A DNA stretch of 64,000 nt, from contig CM042548.1 in NCBI GenBank assembly GCA_023630585.1, positions 20,775,027 to 20,839,026 of the forward strand. Direction: 5' to 3'. Below, one piece after another: positions 24,001 to 39,600 of the stretch (the stretch's first letter is position 1; each line of letters starts with the position of its first letter). Source of the stretch: Cranoglanis bouderius (lineage: Eukaryota > Chordata > Actinopteri > Siluriformes > Cranoglanididae). The notes beneath the pieces are model-generated. The model saw only the letters and a program-made list of their open reading frames with translations, was not told the origin of the DNA and made no database searches. Made by a program: the position numbers and the translations under genes.

Positions 24001-27000
24001 CCTCAATGATCTCACAAAATAGGCTCAAACTGCCTGATCCTATATGATGAAAAAATGACTAAAGACAAGGTTATGATGAGAAACTTAACAACAGAATCTG
24101 TGTGCTAAGGTAAACAGGTTTCACAGGGATCAGTTCTTGGGCCTTGTGCTGTCATAATTTACAAGTTGCCCGCCAGTCACATAGTTGGCCTCGGTTTTCA
24201 CTGTTATGCTGATGACACTATTCTGAGAGCTATCTATGTTCTAGCCCTGCTATTCCTCTTCCTCCATTCACACTTGTACCATCTGTATCCACGTGCTACA
24301 AGCTCCAATTTTACTCCGTACTGACAAAACAGAAGTTCAGTCAATGTCTTGTTAGTGACCTCTGTTTCTGACCTGCTATTGATATTAAAGTCCAGGTTTA
24401 AACCCTAAATCTGTCTTTAATATTGGTATAATTTTTAAAAAATTTTGATTCTCATATTGGCTCACTTACAAGGACTACCTTCCTACACCTTTTCAGTATT
24501 GCTAGACTCTTCCCTATATTAAACAGTGAAGATGCTGAACACTAGTTCATACCTTCATCAGTTCTTGCTTTGGCTACTCTAACTCTTTAGTGCTCTTCCT
24601 GCTAAACTTGGTCCGAATGGTCTCAAAAATCTCAAAATGGTCCTCAGTCGCACAAAAATCAGCCCACGTTACATCCACTCTATATAAACTGCACCGGTTA
24701 CCTGTCCCTTTCTGTATTTTGTACAGACTCTTATAATAACCTTCTAGGCCATCGATGGTCTTGCACCACAGTACATTTCTGACTTTATTCATCCCTGTAC
24801 TCATGCTGCACAAGTGTGTAGCCCACACACTTATGCAGTGCTCGACTTGATTCGAAAGTTGGAACTTTTGAATTGTCATTTTTGAATTTTGAATTGTCAT
24901 TTTTGACCTCTGTACCTCCAAGCTACAAAGTGGGGGGGAAAATATGGATGCCACTATGTCTTTTTTTTGTGAACAATAATCGAGCCAGCTAACTGTGATG
25001 AGTGATGTATACTTTCCTCCTTAAAACAGTGAACTGTATAGTCAATGTTATAGATTTAGCAAGTTAATATGCCTGTATGTTGATTGATCTAAAGCAAATA
25101 CTTGTATATACAGCATTAAGTAATTTATAAGTAAGACTTTGTTTACTCTTGATGCTGTGAGTAGCTATGTTGATTAGATGTCACTTGCTGAACTCAGGGT
25201 TGAGTAGAATTTTTGTAGTCAGATGTTGCAGATTTCTTTATTTAGTCGAATGCAGCTTTAGTGTTGTTTTAGATTAGCTTCAGTAGGTAGCAGGATGTTT
25301 AACGTTATATCAGGCAACTTTTGGAATGAATTTCCTCGAAGTCTTGGTGATCTCTCCTCTATTTCAGATTTTAAAGCTGAACTAAAAACACATCTGTTCA
25401 CACAGTACCATTCCTAATTCATGTGCCCTTTAATTCATGTGTGGCTGCTCCTGTCTTTGTCCTTTGTCTTTATTTATACTTATTCTATCAAATCTATTAA
25501 TTCTGATTCATGTATGCAGACATGTTTGTCATGTTTATATGTTCTGTTTATTTTGGTCAATTTTGTTGCAAACAAATTATTTGTGGTTTCTGTCAAGGAT
25601 TTTTAAAGTGAAAAGCTTTTGTATAAATGAAATCATTATCATCATCAGTATGTACTCTAATTTATATGTTTGCTTAGGGAGAAGAGCTGCCAGGCATCTA
25701 AAGTGTTCATTACGTCTGACCTGTGTGAGAACAGATACCTGTGCTTCCTGGTTGAATCCCACCAGCAGCTTAGGTGATAATACACTCACTTCCTTGCCAC
25801 CTTTTAAAAACCCTCTCATTGTTGCTTTTGTTATTGTTATTTCCGCTTATTCCTGCTTTTTGGCTAGGCCGTATACTGGTTCTATTTAGCTTTTACACAG
25901 TTTTCTTGTCCATTCTTGTGTGGTTCTTCCAGATGTGTCAAGTTTCTTGAAAGCAATGAAACTTCCCAACTCATATTTGCGTCAGTTACTTCCATTCCGG
26001 CCAAAGATGCCGCACCTTTGGAGGTAAGGAAATGAGTCCAAGGTAGCAAATGGAAACAAAATTAAATGTGAAAGTGTTGAAATGATCAGAAATAAAATAT
26101 ACAGTACTGTGCAGTAGTTTTAGGCACATGCAAAGAAATGCTGTAGAGCAAAGATGCCTTCAAAATAATGAAATTTAAAAAAAAAATAATAATAATACCG
26201 TAAAGAGATGTAAACAGTAGTAAATGAAACAAAGTCAATATTTAGTGTGACAAAAAAATAAAAATAGTAGTCTCCAGTACAATTTGTGCAGTTTTATAAG
26301 GAAATGAGCTGGTAAGATTTATTGAACATCTTGCAGAACCAGACACAGTTCTTCTGGAGACTTTGACTTTTGCACTCGCTTCTTATTTTTGCAGCAAAAC
26401 CCAGCAGCCTTCATTGTGGTTTTTTGTCTGAAAAGTGGTCTCTTATGTAATATACTGCTTTCTTTAATGACATACAGACATTTTTCTGTAACATTTCATT
26501 TTGTGCTAGAAAACTAATGTTTGGGAATCTAAAATGTTTTTTGTACCGACTTGATAATGTAGACGTCATAAAATAAAAAAAATCTATAACAAAGTTTATG
26601 CTAAAAACAGTAGGGTGCCTAAAACTTTTGCACAGTACTGTATGTTTAGTTGTCTGTAGAATCAGGGTCAGTGTTCAGAACACATTGAGATTATTTCAGC
26701 AGGTGCCCTTTTTAATCCAAGATTTATACAGAAATGACAGTTATAAAGCTCATGACAAGCAGTTAGAGATATTACATCCATAACCTATAAGTGTTAACTT
26801 TTTTTTTTTAAGGCACATATATATATATATATATGCTATTATTATTATTATTACTCTTTGTGGTACTAATTAAGTACTAGTATTTAATTAGCACATCTAA
26901 ATATCATGATATATATATATTGTATATTAAAAAATGTTATGAATTGTGATACTATTTCTCTTACAGCCCCCACTCCTAATTCTTAGTTTCTATGTGTGTA

Positions 27001-29598
27001 CTTTCATTCTTGTTTTTATAGGACATAGATGCTTTGCTGGTATTAGAGACCAATGGCAGCTTGGTGTTATACACAGGAGTCACACGGGTGAGTGTCATGT
27101 TGTGTTCATGTGTTCTCCTAACTTTCTATCAGTGTACTTAATTAAGTCTATCCAAAAACCTGTCTAAATTTAATAAAAATAAATATAAAAATAAAAATGT
27201 ATTAATTCAGCTGGATTCAGCTGGATACTGCAGAGAGAATGATTGTCTGTAGATGTCTATGATTACAAACAGTTTTCTTTATCAGTGACCATAATCATTT
27301 CAGAAGTAAGATTTACATCAACAAATGTTATTTTATTATGACATTTGACATGGCTGCTAATTTGAATATGACAGCGTATTCTAAATAGTAATGAGTGAAG
27401 TGTGTAAATGTGTTGTACTCATAACTGTAGTTGTCAAAGCTGGATAACAGTCCCCAATTACTGGTACAGAAAGTGCTAAGTAATCTTTATTTAAACACCA
27501 CACCAAGTGAAACACAGCACATCAAATTAATCTTCTAACAAGAAAGCTGGGGTTTCTGACTGCATGAATACTAGTGTCATTTACAGTGATGCTGTTTTCT
27601 TATCACTATCTCTACAGAAACACCCCGCAGCCACACAACAGGTTATTTTCACAGAGGATGCATATGTGCAGTAACTAGCTAACTTATTTTTACAAGATAA
27701 ATATAATATGACCACAAGTACACTCTAAATGCCATTCATCTGTGCTATTCACCTCCTAAAACACCGAAAGTCAGTACGGCTCAACTTGTATTACTTTGTA
27801 AGATGATTTTTTAAAATGCAGTGCTGGTCTGTCAAATATGCAAAGTGCTCAAGCTTATCCCTATCCTCTATCCAGTACTTATGTCATGAACTGTATTGTT
27901 ATTTATTTTGTATCATTTTTTATAATCCTAAAGAGTCTGACAATCAGCATAACAATATCAACTATTATAGTTTTTCCCTGATTATCCATATAGAGCTAGC
28001 ATTAGACAGACTTTTGCCAGATACTAGGTCTGCACAATATAGCAATGAAAAAGTCACTACACGGTCTTCTAGTGCCATGATATTCAGTGACATTGACTCA
28101 GATTATATTACGTTGCAAATATTGCCATGGAACTTCACTTTTATTCTTTTTAAATGATAGAAATACATTTCTGCAATCCCATCAAAAATTTCACAACCAA
28201 AAAACTTGGATGTCCTAAGATTAAATGTAACTTATTTTTGTCCTAAGATTAAATGTCATAACGTGTCAGCATCATAATGATCATTTCAGTAGTGGTTTCA
28301 AATACTCAAGAACCAACAGCCTTTCAGAGAAGCTTAATATTGTCAAAAATATACATTTTTTGAAGATTGCTGTAATGGTTTTTAAATACTCTGCATGCAC
28401 TTTTTAAGGTCCTCTGTAATTTAGAAGGTTTTTCTTCTGGTGCTTTGCGTCTGGCATTAGATCATTCAGCGGTTCTTTATGGCTAGAATTGGCAGGTCCC
28501 AGATGTCATAAGTTTTACAGTTATGGCTGTTTTTATACAGTGTTATATGGATACATCATGCATAAAGGAACAATGCTGTACATACTACTGTCACTGTGAT
28601 TATCTGATTATTCAGTAGAAAATGATAGGCTTGTATTGTAAACATGTTGTCTTCCTGCAGCTGAGAAGGCTGATGATTTCATAGCTGAGGCTGGCTATAG
28701 ATGAAGCTCCCTTGAAGTTGTCTCTTTTCTCCTTAGGTGAGCAAAGTGTTTGTCCCTGGTCTTCTGTCACCAACCTTCAGTTTGCCAACCCCCCTGCCAC
28801 ACTTAAACACCCCCCTGGAGAACGTGAGCACTCCAGCAAAAGCAACCGTCCAGCATATGAGCAGGCTTGAGGAGGTACATAACTGGGACCTTTCGAGGGA
28901 AACAATCTTAATAACATTATTAAGAACAATTGGTATTGTGAATTGAATGAGAGAAGCATGAAAAGTTCTGACATGCAGATATTTACTAGTACAGTGATAA
29001 ATGCAGTTGATGTTCACTCCATAGGTCTGAGGTTTGGATCAATAGAACGATCTGTTTAAATTTAGGGTTACTTTTAATCCAAATGCGCCTTCATTAATCA
29101 AAGGCTGTCTAAATAATGAAATCGAAAAGCTTTGCTCTTTTCTTAACATAGACAAAGTCAGAGATTATATGAAATTGATAAAAATAGCAAATACAAGACA
29201 GAAAAAAAGCATCAGTATAAGATGACAGGAAAGGAGCTTTAGGGCAAATTGAATTAATATGAAGGATAGCCTTACATTTACACTAATTGCATTCACTGTT
29301 GCTTTTCCGACTATGCTTTTCCATTTCTGTAACACTGTCACAGTCGTGTCCGATGCCTTATAACTGTTGTAATGTAAGGTGTCATGTTTTTATCCAAACC
29401 TCCCACACCCATCTCTTCCCACTGCCTTTAGTCCGACATGCCTTCCCCGGTGTCAGAGATGAGAGCAGTGCAGCATCATGAGTCATCATGGCTAGAGGAT
29501 TCGCTAATCCAGCAGGCCACACCGCATATCCAGGCCCTGCGAGACCCAGTCAGCAACCGACTCACACTGGTCAGCCAGCGATCAGTACTCACTCATGT

Positions 29599-29636
<38 letters not shown>

Positions 29637-30598
29637 CTATTTCACTGATATTGGACCAGGGGACCAGATAACCTTTTTAAAAACTGGGTTGAGAGCTGAG
29701 CATTTACGTTGTCGGATGTGGGAGACACTAATTCATATCCTCTTCCTTTCAGTTTTCTATACACACGTTGTATATATTGTGGACTTTTTAAAATACTCCT
29801 TTACAAAAATGTCTGATTGTGTAACCTATAGTGACGTAGAAAAGTGTTGTGTTTTTTTTTTTTTTGTTTTTTTTTGGTCATCCATAAGTATGACTAATGT
29901 ACAAAGACGGTACAAAGGCTGTTTATGCACTGCCTGTATACACTAAATGGTGTACACTATATACAAAAGTATGTTGACACATGACCATAACACCCATATT
30001 TGGGCCTTCCCCAAGCTGTTGGGACAAAGTTGGAAATGCACACTTTACTAGAATGTCTTTGTATTAAGATTTCCTTTCAGTGGAACTAAGAGGCCCAAAC
30101 CTGTTCCAGCATGACAATGCCCCTGTGCACAAAGCGAGGTCCATGAAGACATGGTTTGCCAAGGTTGGAGTGGAAGCACTCAAGTGGCCTGCACAGAACC
30201 CTGACTTCAACCCCACTGAACACCACTGGGATGAACTGGAACGCCAACTTGTGGCTGAATGGGCACAAATCCCTACAGCCATGCTCCAAATTCAAGTGAA
30301 AAGCCTTCTCAGAAGATTAGAGGCTGTTATGGCAACAAAGGGGGAACAACTCGGTATTAATGTCCCTGGTTTTGGAATGGGATGTTCAATGGTCAGGTGC
30401 CCAAATACTGTAGGCCATATAGTGTAGTGGTTATGCTCTTTCTCCACACCCTAAAGTTCTTGCAGAAAAGGCCATCAATAACTATGAATTAAAGCTATTC
30501 TTTAATAAGAAATGGGCAGAGACTGGAGCTTATTCTATGAATATGTGGTGCAAGACAGAAATACCCCCTGGACGTGTTGCCAGTTCATTGCACAGCAT

Positions 30599-30632
<34 letters not shown>

Positions 30633-33600
30633 TGCTCATTCATATCTATGGGCAATTTAGAGTACACATTGCATATACTGGCATGTTTTTGGAAAATGAC
30701 AGGAAACCAGAGACTTGGATAAAACCCATGTGTAACTCCACACAACAGTAACTGGAGTTTGAAGATCTAACCCATCAGTTACTGAAAGCACAGGCTCAGA
30801 CCTACTGTGTCATTTATTTTTGTTTTATTTTCTATTTTTATGACTTGTATGATTACATTTTAGGCCAGGGACGGCCAGATGCTTCCTCTGAGGCATGAAG
30901 CCACTCCATCTTTTCAAACTTCTGATCATGCCATATAATTGCGAGCTTAAACAGTGATGCTGACTGCCCTCTTCCTGATACTTGAGCGCACAGATTTCCA
31001 CAATTGGCTATTGTCACTCCGATGCTGAGAGGAATGCCGTGTTTTCTATCCCAGGGCCATGGATGGCTGTGGCATTGTCAGGGCTCTAGAAATTTTAGCA
31101 CCACTTTATTCCTAAATGATATTCTTCCTCAAAGCTAATAACTACTCTTGGTTTATGACAATATAGAAGCCTGACATTATAGAAGTAAAATTGTGCACAC
31201 GTATGCATGCTCATCCTGGAGCACCTGGAATCTGTCACGATGTTGACATAATTCAGTTAGCTCCGTGCTCTGTCTGCAGGGCCTGATTTGTCAGGACAGC
31301 TGAAGCATGTTTTACTGCCACAAGTATTTTACTTTTAGACCTGTCACAACCATCTTTAATGGATTTTGACTGACATGCAATTTGAATGGGTTTATATAAA
31401 AGCTATTATAACATAGCTTTAGGTCCTTTGGGTTGTTACTGGATTGTGTTCATGGATTTTTCTGTCATCTGTTTTTCTACATGATTATTATTTTGTTCTT
31501 TTCTGGCTTTTTCTGTTTCAGGAACTGAGCAATGGCTCAATGCTGAGGATCACCGTTCCTGAAGTGGCTACATCGGAACTGGGTTAGAACATAAACACAC
31601 ACGTGCACATGCTTGTCAGAGGCACTTGTGAGATTATGTATTAGATTGTATACCTGGTCCTGTATTTTGTGCTCAATCACATCACTGACACCCTGACTTT
31701 TCCTAGCCTTGGAACATGCATTTTTAAATGCTGTCGTGCTGATGCCTTTGAGGAATATTGTGTAATTCCTACAGAATTAGAAAACACTCCAGAAACATAA
31801 GATTTTCTGCTCTAACGTATAACATACGAGGCTGTCCAGTCATGTTGTCTGTTATAGCATAGTGTGCAGTTGTCTCATATATGCTTTCACTAATTGGCTT
31901 TTTGCTATGACCTGGTCTCTTCATATTTATGTCCTCAAAAATTATGGCATATTATGACCTGTCTGTCCTCCTTTAATAGGGCATTTGGTTTAGAAAAAAG
32001 GACTCCCTACCTCTAATAAAGTGGCATTTTATCCAGCTTTGTTTTGACCTTTTGGAGTTTGTTTGCCAATTAAGATACTGGCAGATTCATTAGAAGCCTA
32101 ATTGCCTCTTGTGCATAGATAACGTGTTGTATTCACCATGTTTGAATGTTGAGTTTAATGCAATTTTTTTTTTCATGTAGGCTGATAAACAGTGAATATG
32201 TGCTTTGGTTTTGCTCCATTTTACTTAGCATTATCCAAACTTTTGTTTAGCCTTCTCCAACTTTTTTTCCGTTTTGAAACTTTGTATTACTCTTGGTAAC
32301 AGACTATTTCCTTTTTATGATTATTTATGATTAATAATGTACATGCACACATCTTGAACCCACAATATAGAATGTAGATTTTCACATTTTATGGAACTTA
32401 CTAAATTTGACCAAGGGTAAATCTTACTCCCTGCTGTTACAATTAATCCTATTGCACTCCTACCTTCAGCATGGATACAATGGGCCCCCTCTCATGCTCC
32501 TCACGGCCTGTTGTGTCACCAAACAGTTCCCTATAAATCCACTATTGGCAGAGACCCTCCATCCTGCACTCGTCTATTTCATCTATTTTCATTACCATTC
32601 CTCTCGCTATTTTTCTCCACCTACTCAAATCTAGCACAGCATGTTTCTTCAGTTCTTTTCATCATACCTCAGCTGCTTTCTTTTCAATCTGCTGCCAACC
32701 TGCTGTACTTAAACCTTTCACCCCCTCATTTTTATTTAGTATTGAAGGTTGCATTACATGTACCGAACAGCATGGCATAAAATGATATATAATATGTGTT
32801 ATCTATCATTTGGGTCAAGTTGAAGGAAATATATATTATACTAATTATATATGTACAGTTTTTGACGGATAAAGTCAGGAATGAAGTAGTGACTAATCTA
32901 CTCATTTGTGTCTAGGATTATTAAATTACTAATGCCTGATGTGTTTTCAGTGAAACGATGCCTACAAGCCATTCGGTTCATTCTGCCCAAAGACACGGCT
33001 ATGAAGGTCCTGGTAAAGTGGTACAATATCTACAATGCTCCCGGAGGTCCCAGCATGCATCAGGAGTGGAATCTGTTTGTCACATGCTTGATGACACTAA
33101 TGGGCTACAACACGGAACGGTTGTCGTGGACTCGAAATGTCAGTAATGTTTGTGTCAGTGTGTTGAGGATATATGAGATGGCTGGTATTATTAGTGTAAT
33201 TGCTTCATAGTAATGTTGTAACGATGTGTTCTGCAAGAAATGAATGGAGGTCTCTAATCCTTGATGGTGACTCATGAGCCTCTTCCTCCACAGCTCCATT
33301 TTGAAGTGCCCCTCTCACCGGTAATTGCTCCTAAGAAGGCACGTCCTGCAGATACAGGCTCTGATGAAGTAAGTGTTCGAAACAGAGTGACCAGTGCTTG
33401 CTGGTATCTGATATGCTAGAATTTTAATAATTTAATAATAGTTAAAATAAGATGCAATTTAAACCAAACTGATGATCTGATTGATTAAAGTTTTGCTTAA
33501 AATAGTCTGCTTTTGGAAATCACCTGTCCAAGATTTGAGAAAACTGAAGTTTAAATGTGGAATTTTAGTTTTATGATGGCTTCTGTACATTTCTGCAGTG

Positions 33601-36161
33601 TTATTAATCACGGTCATATTTGACACTTAACGATTTTCACTGTAACATTCAAACATATTCCATTGTTCTGGCTCCATCAAGGACTGGACATACCTCTGTA
33701 CTTCAGACTACCACTGCCAGGTGTCCATCTATCCAGCCCCAGGCATGTCTGGTCTGGATGCAGAAATGTCTGCTACTGGCCCGCTCTCATCCATGATACC
33801 AGCAGAGCTGGAGCCCTCAGCTCTGCTCTTCACCCACATCCCAGCACTTTTCTATGTGCTCCATCTGCTTTATGAGGACCTAAAACTGGACGAGCTGCAG
33901 CGTAGCGGTGCCCGTGCCCTCGTGGGCCTCCTGCAACAGATGGCCAGGTACAGTAACTTGCATGGCAATAATTAATGAATATTCCATACTTTTCATAAAA
34001 GTAAGAGGAGTTTATAAAATAAAATGGTGGGGTGAATAAAATGCTTTGTCATTTCAGTTAAGGGTAGATGGTCAGATGAGCCAACTTGCCCAATTGTTAC
34101 AAAAAAAATGTCAAGAGCTTGATTTGCTTTTGTGTTCAACATAAACACAAGCTTGAGTGGGTCCTATTGTAAGTTCTAGTGTGCTACTGTGTGTGTGTGT
34201 GGGCTGGAAGCCCCCCTCTTACCCATTTTGTGCTTTTGTCCCAAGAACCCTGCTTTATTAAGGACACACACATTTTTCAATATGCATGTTTATTAAAGTG
34301 TTAAAGGATTAAAGGAGTTCAGTAATCACTTGTCTGTTGCTGTAGCTTTCATGGGTTGTTGAAATATATAGAATCAATACAAAGGCAAAATATTTTTGAG
34401 CGTAAGAAAAGATTTATAAACTTATAAACATATAAAGCAATATTAACAAAAGGTTCCATAGGATCAGAATTCCTCATTATTATGCTCTACTATCCCAGTG
34501 CATAGCCATTGTCCTTGTAATCAAACCTACTTACGTGCTCCAACTACCTATGGTTTCATAATCAGTCTACATATTGATCATTTGACCCGCATGAACATTC
34601 TGATCAGACAACGGCTTCCACTAATCCCCCTGCCCTCCTCATCTCATTAGGGACCTGCAGCAGGAGGAATACATTGATCTGTACTGGCGTGATTACCCCT
34701 CATTCATCAAAAGCTTCAAGGAAACCTGCAAGATAGATCAGGGTACGTACCCGATCAATGGCTTGGGGTCCCCTCATTAGCAGCCAAAGGCATCTCTGCT
34801 CAGTTAACAATGAATCAAACAGCCAAGTTGGGTTATTCTCTGTGTTGCAGGTTTGAGGGTTGGGAAGTGCTGCAGTCGTTACTGTTTAAATGAATGCTCT
34901 GTGTGTGTGTGTGTCTCTAAAGCTCAGATGGAGTTGATGAGCTGGCCAGTGTACCTGACTGGCGAAGTGCCCTGTGTATTTGCGTGGCTCAGCAGCTGTC
35001 TGAGGGGACAGGAAGTGCCTCCATTCCCCTACCTGCCTGGTATTTGTGAAAGGACCAAACTGATTGTGTTGGTAAATTCCATAGATTTCTTCTTTAAGAA
35101 CTCACCCTAAAAGTTCATACAGTTCTCACAGTATGATGGAAATATAAATATGTTTAGCATCTGATTGTACATTGTTCAATTCAGGCCAACAGGATTATAA
35201 GTATCCAAAATTGCCTAACGGTGGAGCTTGTACAGAGCTGTAGTAGAGAAAAAAAAAAAGTTCATATCTCCAGTGTAAGCTTTCTCATTGTGGTAAGCTT
35301 ATCGATATAATTATGTTCAAACAAATCAAACACATACTAATGAAGGTCAGCGCTTTGACAGAACTCTAACCTGGTCACACGCCCCTAATTTCGGACACCA
35401 TGTTCTGTGGAAATGTCAAGAATTTAGATGATACATTGCTCCTAGTTAATCATGATGACATTTTGCTAATGCTGCTTCCTTCCCGAGCCACCAAAGACAT
35501 GTCCAGCTTGTGTGTGTGACATATATAAATATACTGTGCATATGTCAATAAGTGGGGGAAAAAATGTGAGATGCCTCTGTGTGCTTGCATTGTTAAAGTT
35601 TTCCTGCTGTAATTTAAGCCATGGAAATGGAGGACTGAATCACTGGGGTGGGGGTGGGCATCTCTACCCATCAGGCCGAGTGAGATGACGCACAACCGCA
35701 TAGAGGCGCTGACAAGCCACCGTGCAATTACGGACTGTGTTTACCCCGGTATCTCTCTCTGTAAATTCCATTTAACCCTCTGTCTGGTCGGGCAAAGGAT
35801 TAGTGTCCATTAAATCTCTTTGAGTCTACCACTCACTCTGAATAACAAAATGAACAAATGTCCTGATGTTCCACTCCGGTGTTCCAGAGGAATTGTTGCG
35901 CTGATGTTTTATTTTAAGCTGCGTTTTCTCCTCTTCTTTACCCGATATGACATTCAGAGGTAGCATTCCCTTCTATTCTGTGGTTAGTGTATACAGTAAT
36001 GTGGTTGATGACTCCAGTCTTGGTTAGAAGCAGTGCATACATGCTATTTCTCGCTAACATAACCAGAATGACTTTTAATGTCATTACAGCTGAAAACCGA
36101 AACCACACGGGTGCTGTCCCACTGTTAATGACAGTCATTTGCACATTTGTTCAGTTTTTTT

Positions 36162-36201
<40 letters not shown>

Positions 36202-36307
36202 CAGAGCTATGCGCTATATGTAGTGGGAGATGAAGAAGCTGCTTCATCTAATGTGTCTAAGTACCTGTCCAGGCTCTCTGCAGGTGAGCTGTCACTCTTC
36301 TGATGGG

Positions 36308-36349
<42 letters not shown>

Positions 36350-36637
36350 CCCATTCCTTATACAAATTTATCCTTTGTGTTTACGTCAGAGATCAAAGGT
36401 TACTTGTATGAGTCTGAGGTTAATTAAACAAAAGATAATTGATAGCATCTGTACACAGCACATTTGATCTATTTTTTCAGGGCAAAAGAAAGGTTTCGGT
36501 GATCCTGCTCTTCGAAGGTAATGATCAGATGATCTTTCTGAAAGGGTGAAATGTGCAATCGTAACAACTATAATTGTACAGAATGTCTGCTATTGGCATC
36601 AGAAGCCCTTTAATTTTCAGGCTGTGTGTTTCATGTT

Positions 36638-36680
<43 letters not shown>

Positions 36681-39600
36681 CGCGCTTGCAGGCAGAGCAG
36701 TGTAAAGCAGAGCGCTCCAACAGGCTGTCTCGCAGAGAAACTGGTGGTGTGGTTGACCTCGGAAGGTATGTTTGACATTCGTAGTTAACTCCACATCATG
36801 TCATACTGTGATTCTGGGAACCTGAACACTAAATGTAGAGTTATTGGCATTTTATTTGCATAGGATTATAGCCATATATAATTACAAAGTATTCATATCC
36901 TGCTACAGGCTTCAAGCCGTTCACACACTGCTTTATCAGTACATGAAGCTGAGTTGAGGCTAAGACTGTAATGAAGTAAGTGGTGCAATTATCTAAGGTT
37001 TTGTCTTTTGTTTTCAGGCTTTATGTTGAAGGATCTGGAATTTGTGCCTTTTGGTGTGGCGCTGCCAATCCGAGATGCCATCATCCAATGCAGAGAACAT
37101 CCCTGCTCCGATTGGTCTGAAGAGGTCTGTGCTCTGATTGGACGACAGGACTTAACCAAGCAGGCTCACAAGGTTTCCTTGGCCAAAGGAAAACCGGTAA
37201 GCAACTTAAAATAGCTTCAAGCTACCTACACAGTGACTAAGCATGGTGTACAGAGCACTATATGCCAGAGATGTTCACAAGTCAGTTTTGCAGAGTCAAG
37301 TCTCAAGTCTCTGAACTTCAGGTCTGAGTCAAGTCTTTAGTCATGCACTTGTTGTAAACAGTCAAAGTGTTATCTGTAGGTGTTGTATTGCAAGTAAGTG
37401 AAACACTACAATATTATTTCTAGGTAAAGCACTGCCATGCACATTGTACCTCAGGTTCACTCAGGTGCACCAATGATTTATTTGGCCATTTCAAATGTTA
37501 AAAACAATACCAACATGTCTGTTTTTATCTGTCCTGATGGTGGCATTGTTTTTAACTTCGTACAAATTTCACAGTTGAATCACCTTATACTGTAGATGTG
37601 GGTGTTATTTTTTTGGCACCACAGCCAACAATAGTCTGTTGATTGTGGTTGTGTATCCAACTGGCTGGCGACTGTCTAAATATTAGGAATTATACACACT
37701 ATATGTAAAAAAAAAAACAACAACAAAAAAAACCCGCTTATTTGTGTGCATGAACTAAAAGTATAAAAACAAACCTATAATTCTGCTAGATTTTGGGCTG
37801 AATGGATACCACACTAGCACTGAACTAACCGACATTTCTGTGTGTTTTAATGTGTTTTATAAAAACCTAAAGGTGCTGGTTAACATGGGCACTTTTCTGC
37901 TGTTTTTGATGCAAGGCATGCCCGAGTCTAAAAATGTTTCAGAACATATTGGGTATTGGGCTTTAGTGTGATTCTCAAAATGCATCACCCAGAGTAGAGA
38001 GCTTTCAAGTATGTTTAAAAAAAAAAAAAGGTGGATGAGCTTGAAGGCGAGAGATGGGAGGCACATGGACATGAATATTCTTAGAGTACAAGCCTGTGTG
38101 AGTTCTTCCCTTTCTTACCGTAATATATTTTCTATATTGCAGATATTTATTACATGTTGCACTGTTGTTCATTTTTGCTAGCCAACCAGTAATTAAAAAA
38201 ATAGTGGACTTGTCATAATCTATACTTATACTTGTCATAATCTATACTAATCTAAACTGACCAGGTCCAGTACACCTCATACAAAAAAAAAAAAAAAAAA
38301 ACATTTCCAGCATATCTTAATGTGCAGTTGACTGTAGAGTTTATACTTTAATCAGTAAATAAATGTTGTTAAAGGGGTAAACAATAGAACTGTACTAATA
38401 TGTTAAAAAATGAATAGCCTTAGTTTATTGTACTTTAAAGACTCACCAAAATGCTGATGTGGCCCAGGGAGCTTTCTAGTTTGATAAACCTGATCTAAAG
38501 AATATACTCTACATAGTGAAATACATGTTTTGGACATCGATTCCTTTCATGTTCTTCGTTAGATTAAACTAAGATAGTTATTGTATAATGCACTGACAGT
38601 TGCACTGAGGAAAAGACAGGAGGAAGAGTTAGAGGTAGCAGAGCTGAAGATGTTGAGGTTCTCTTTGGGAGTAACGAGGATGGATAGGATCAGGAATGAG
38701 TACATCAGAGGGACAGCACATGTGAGATGTTTTGGAGACAAAGTTAGAGAGGCCAGGTTGAGATGGTTTGGACATGTTCAGAGGAGGGAGAGTGAATATA
38801 TCGGTAAAAGGATGCTGAGGTTAGAACTGCCAGGCAGGAGCCTGAGAGGAAGACCAAAGAGGAGTTTTATGGATGTAGTGAAGGAGGACATGAAGGTAGT
38901 CGGTCTGAGAGAAGAGGATGCAGGGGATAGGGCTAGATGGAGGCAGATGATTCGCTGTGGCGACCCCTGAAGGGAACAGCCGAAAGGAAAAGAAGAAGTT
39001 ATTGTATAATGCTTAAAATAGACAATGTTTATTGTTAATATTAATAATCTTATCCTTATTAACACAGCCTATCAGGTGAAGTCACCGCTGCTCAATCTCA
39101 AATCCAACTCAACACTAATTATGCCAAACTTCACAGGCACTAACTAATATTAGGAACAGTACCTAAGAATTGTGGTTGGGTTATAGAGAAGCTAAACAAT
39201 TATAAACTGTAATGAGCAATAAACTCGCCTCACCAGTGCCCTCATAAAATTAAAACATACAGTACTGTGCAAAAGTTTTAGGCAGGTGTAGAAAAAAATG
39301 CTGTAAAGTAAGAATGGTTTCAAAAATACACATGTTAATAGTTTATATTTATCAATTAACAAAATGCAAAGTGAGTGAACAGAAGAAAAATTTACATCAA
39401 ATCAATATTTTGTGTGACCACCAAAACAGCATCAATTCTTCTAGGTACACTTGCACAAAGTCAGGGATTTTGTAGGCATATAGTCAGGTGTATGATTAAA
39501 CAATTACACCAAACAGGTGCTAATGATCATCAATTCAATATGTAGGTTGAATCACAATCATTAACTGAAACAGAAACAGCTGTGTAGGGGGAATAAAACT

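Noticed and set aside
24574..24954. A 126-residue - strand frame
   Set aside because: It is antisense to a LINE relic that reads in the + direction with YADD and C-terminal motifs.
25437..25889. A 150-residue + strand frame across anapc1 exon 11
   Set aside because: It reads exon 11 in the wrong frame; the phase set by exons 10 and 12 gives the conserved APC1 sequence instead.
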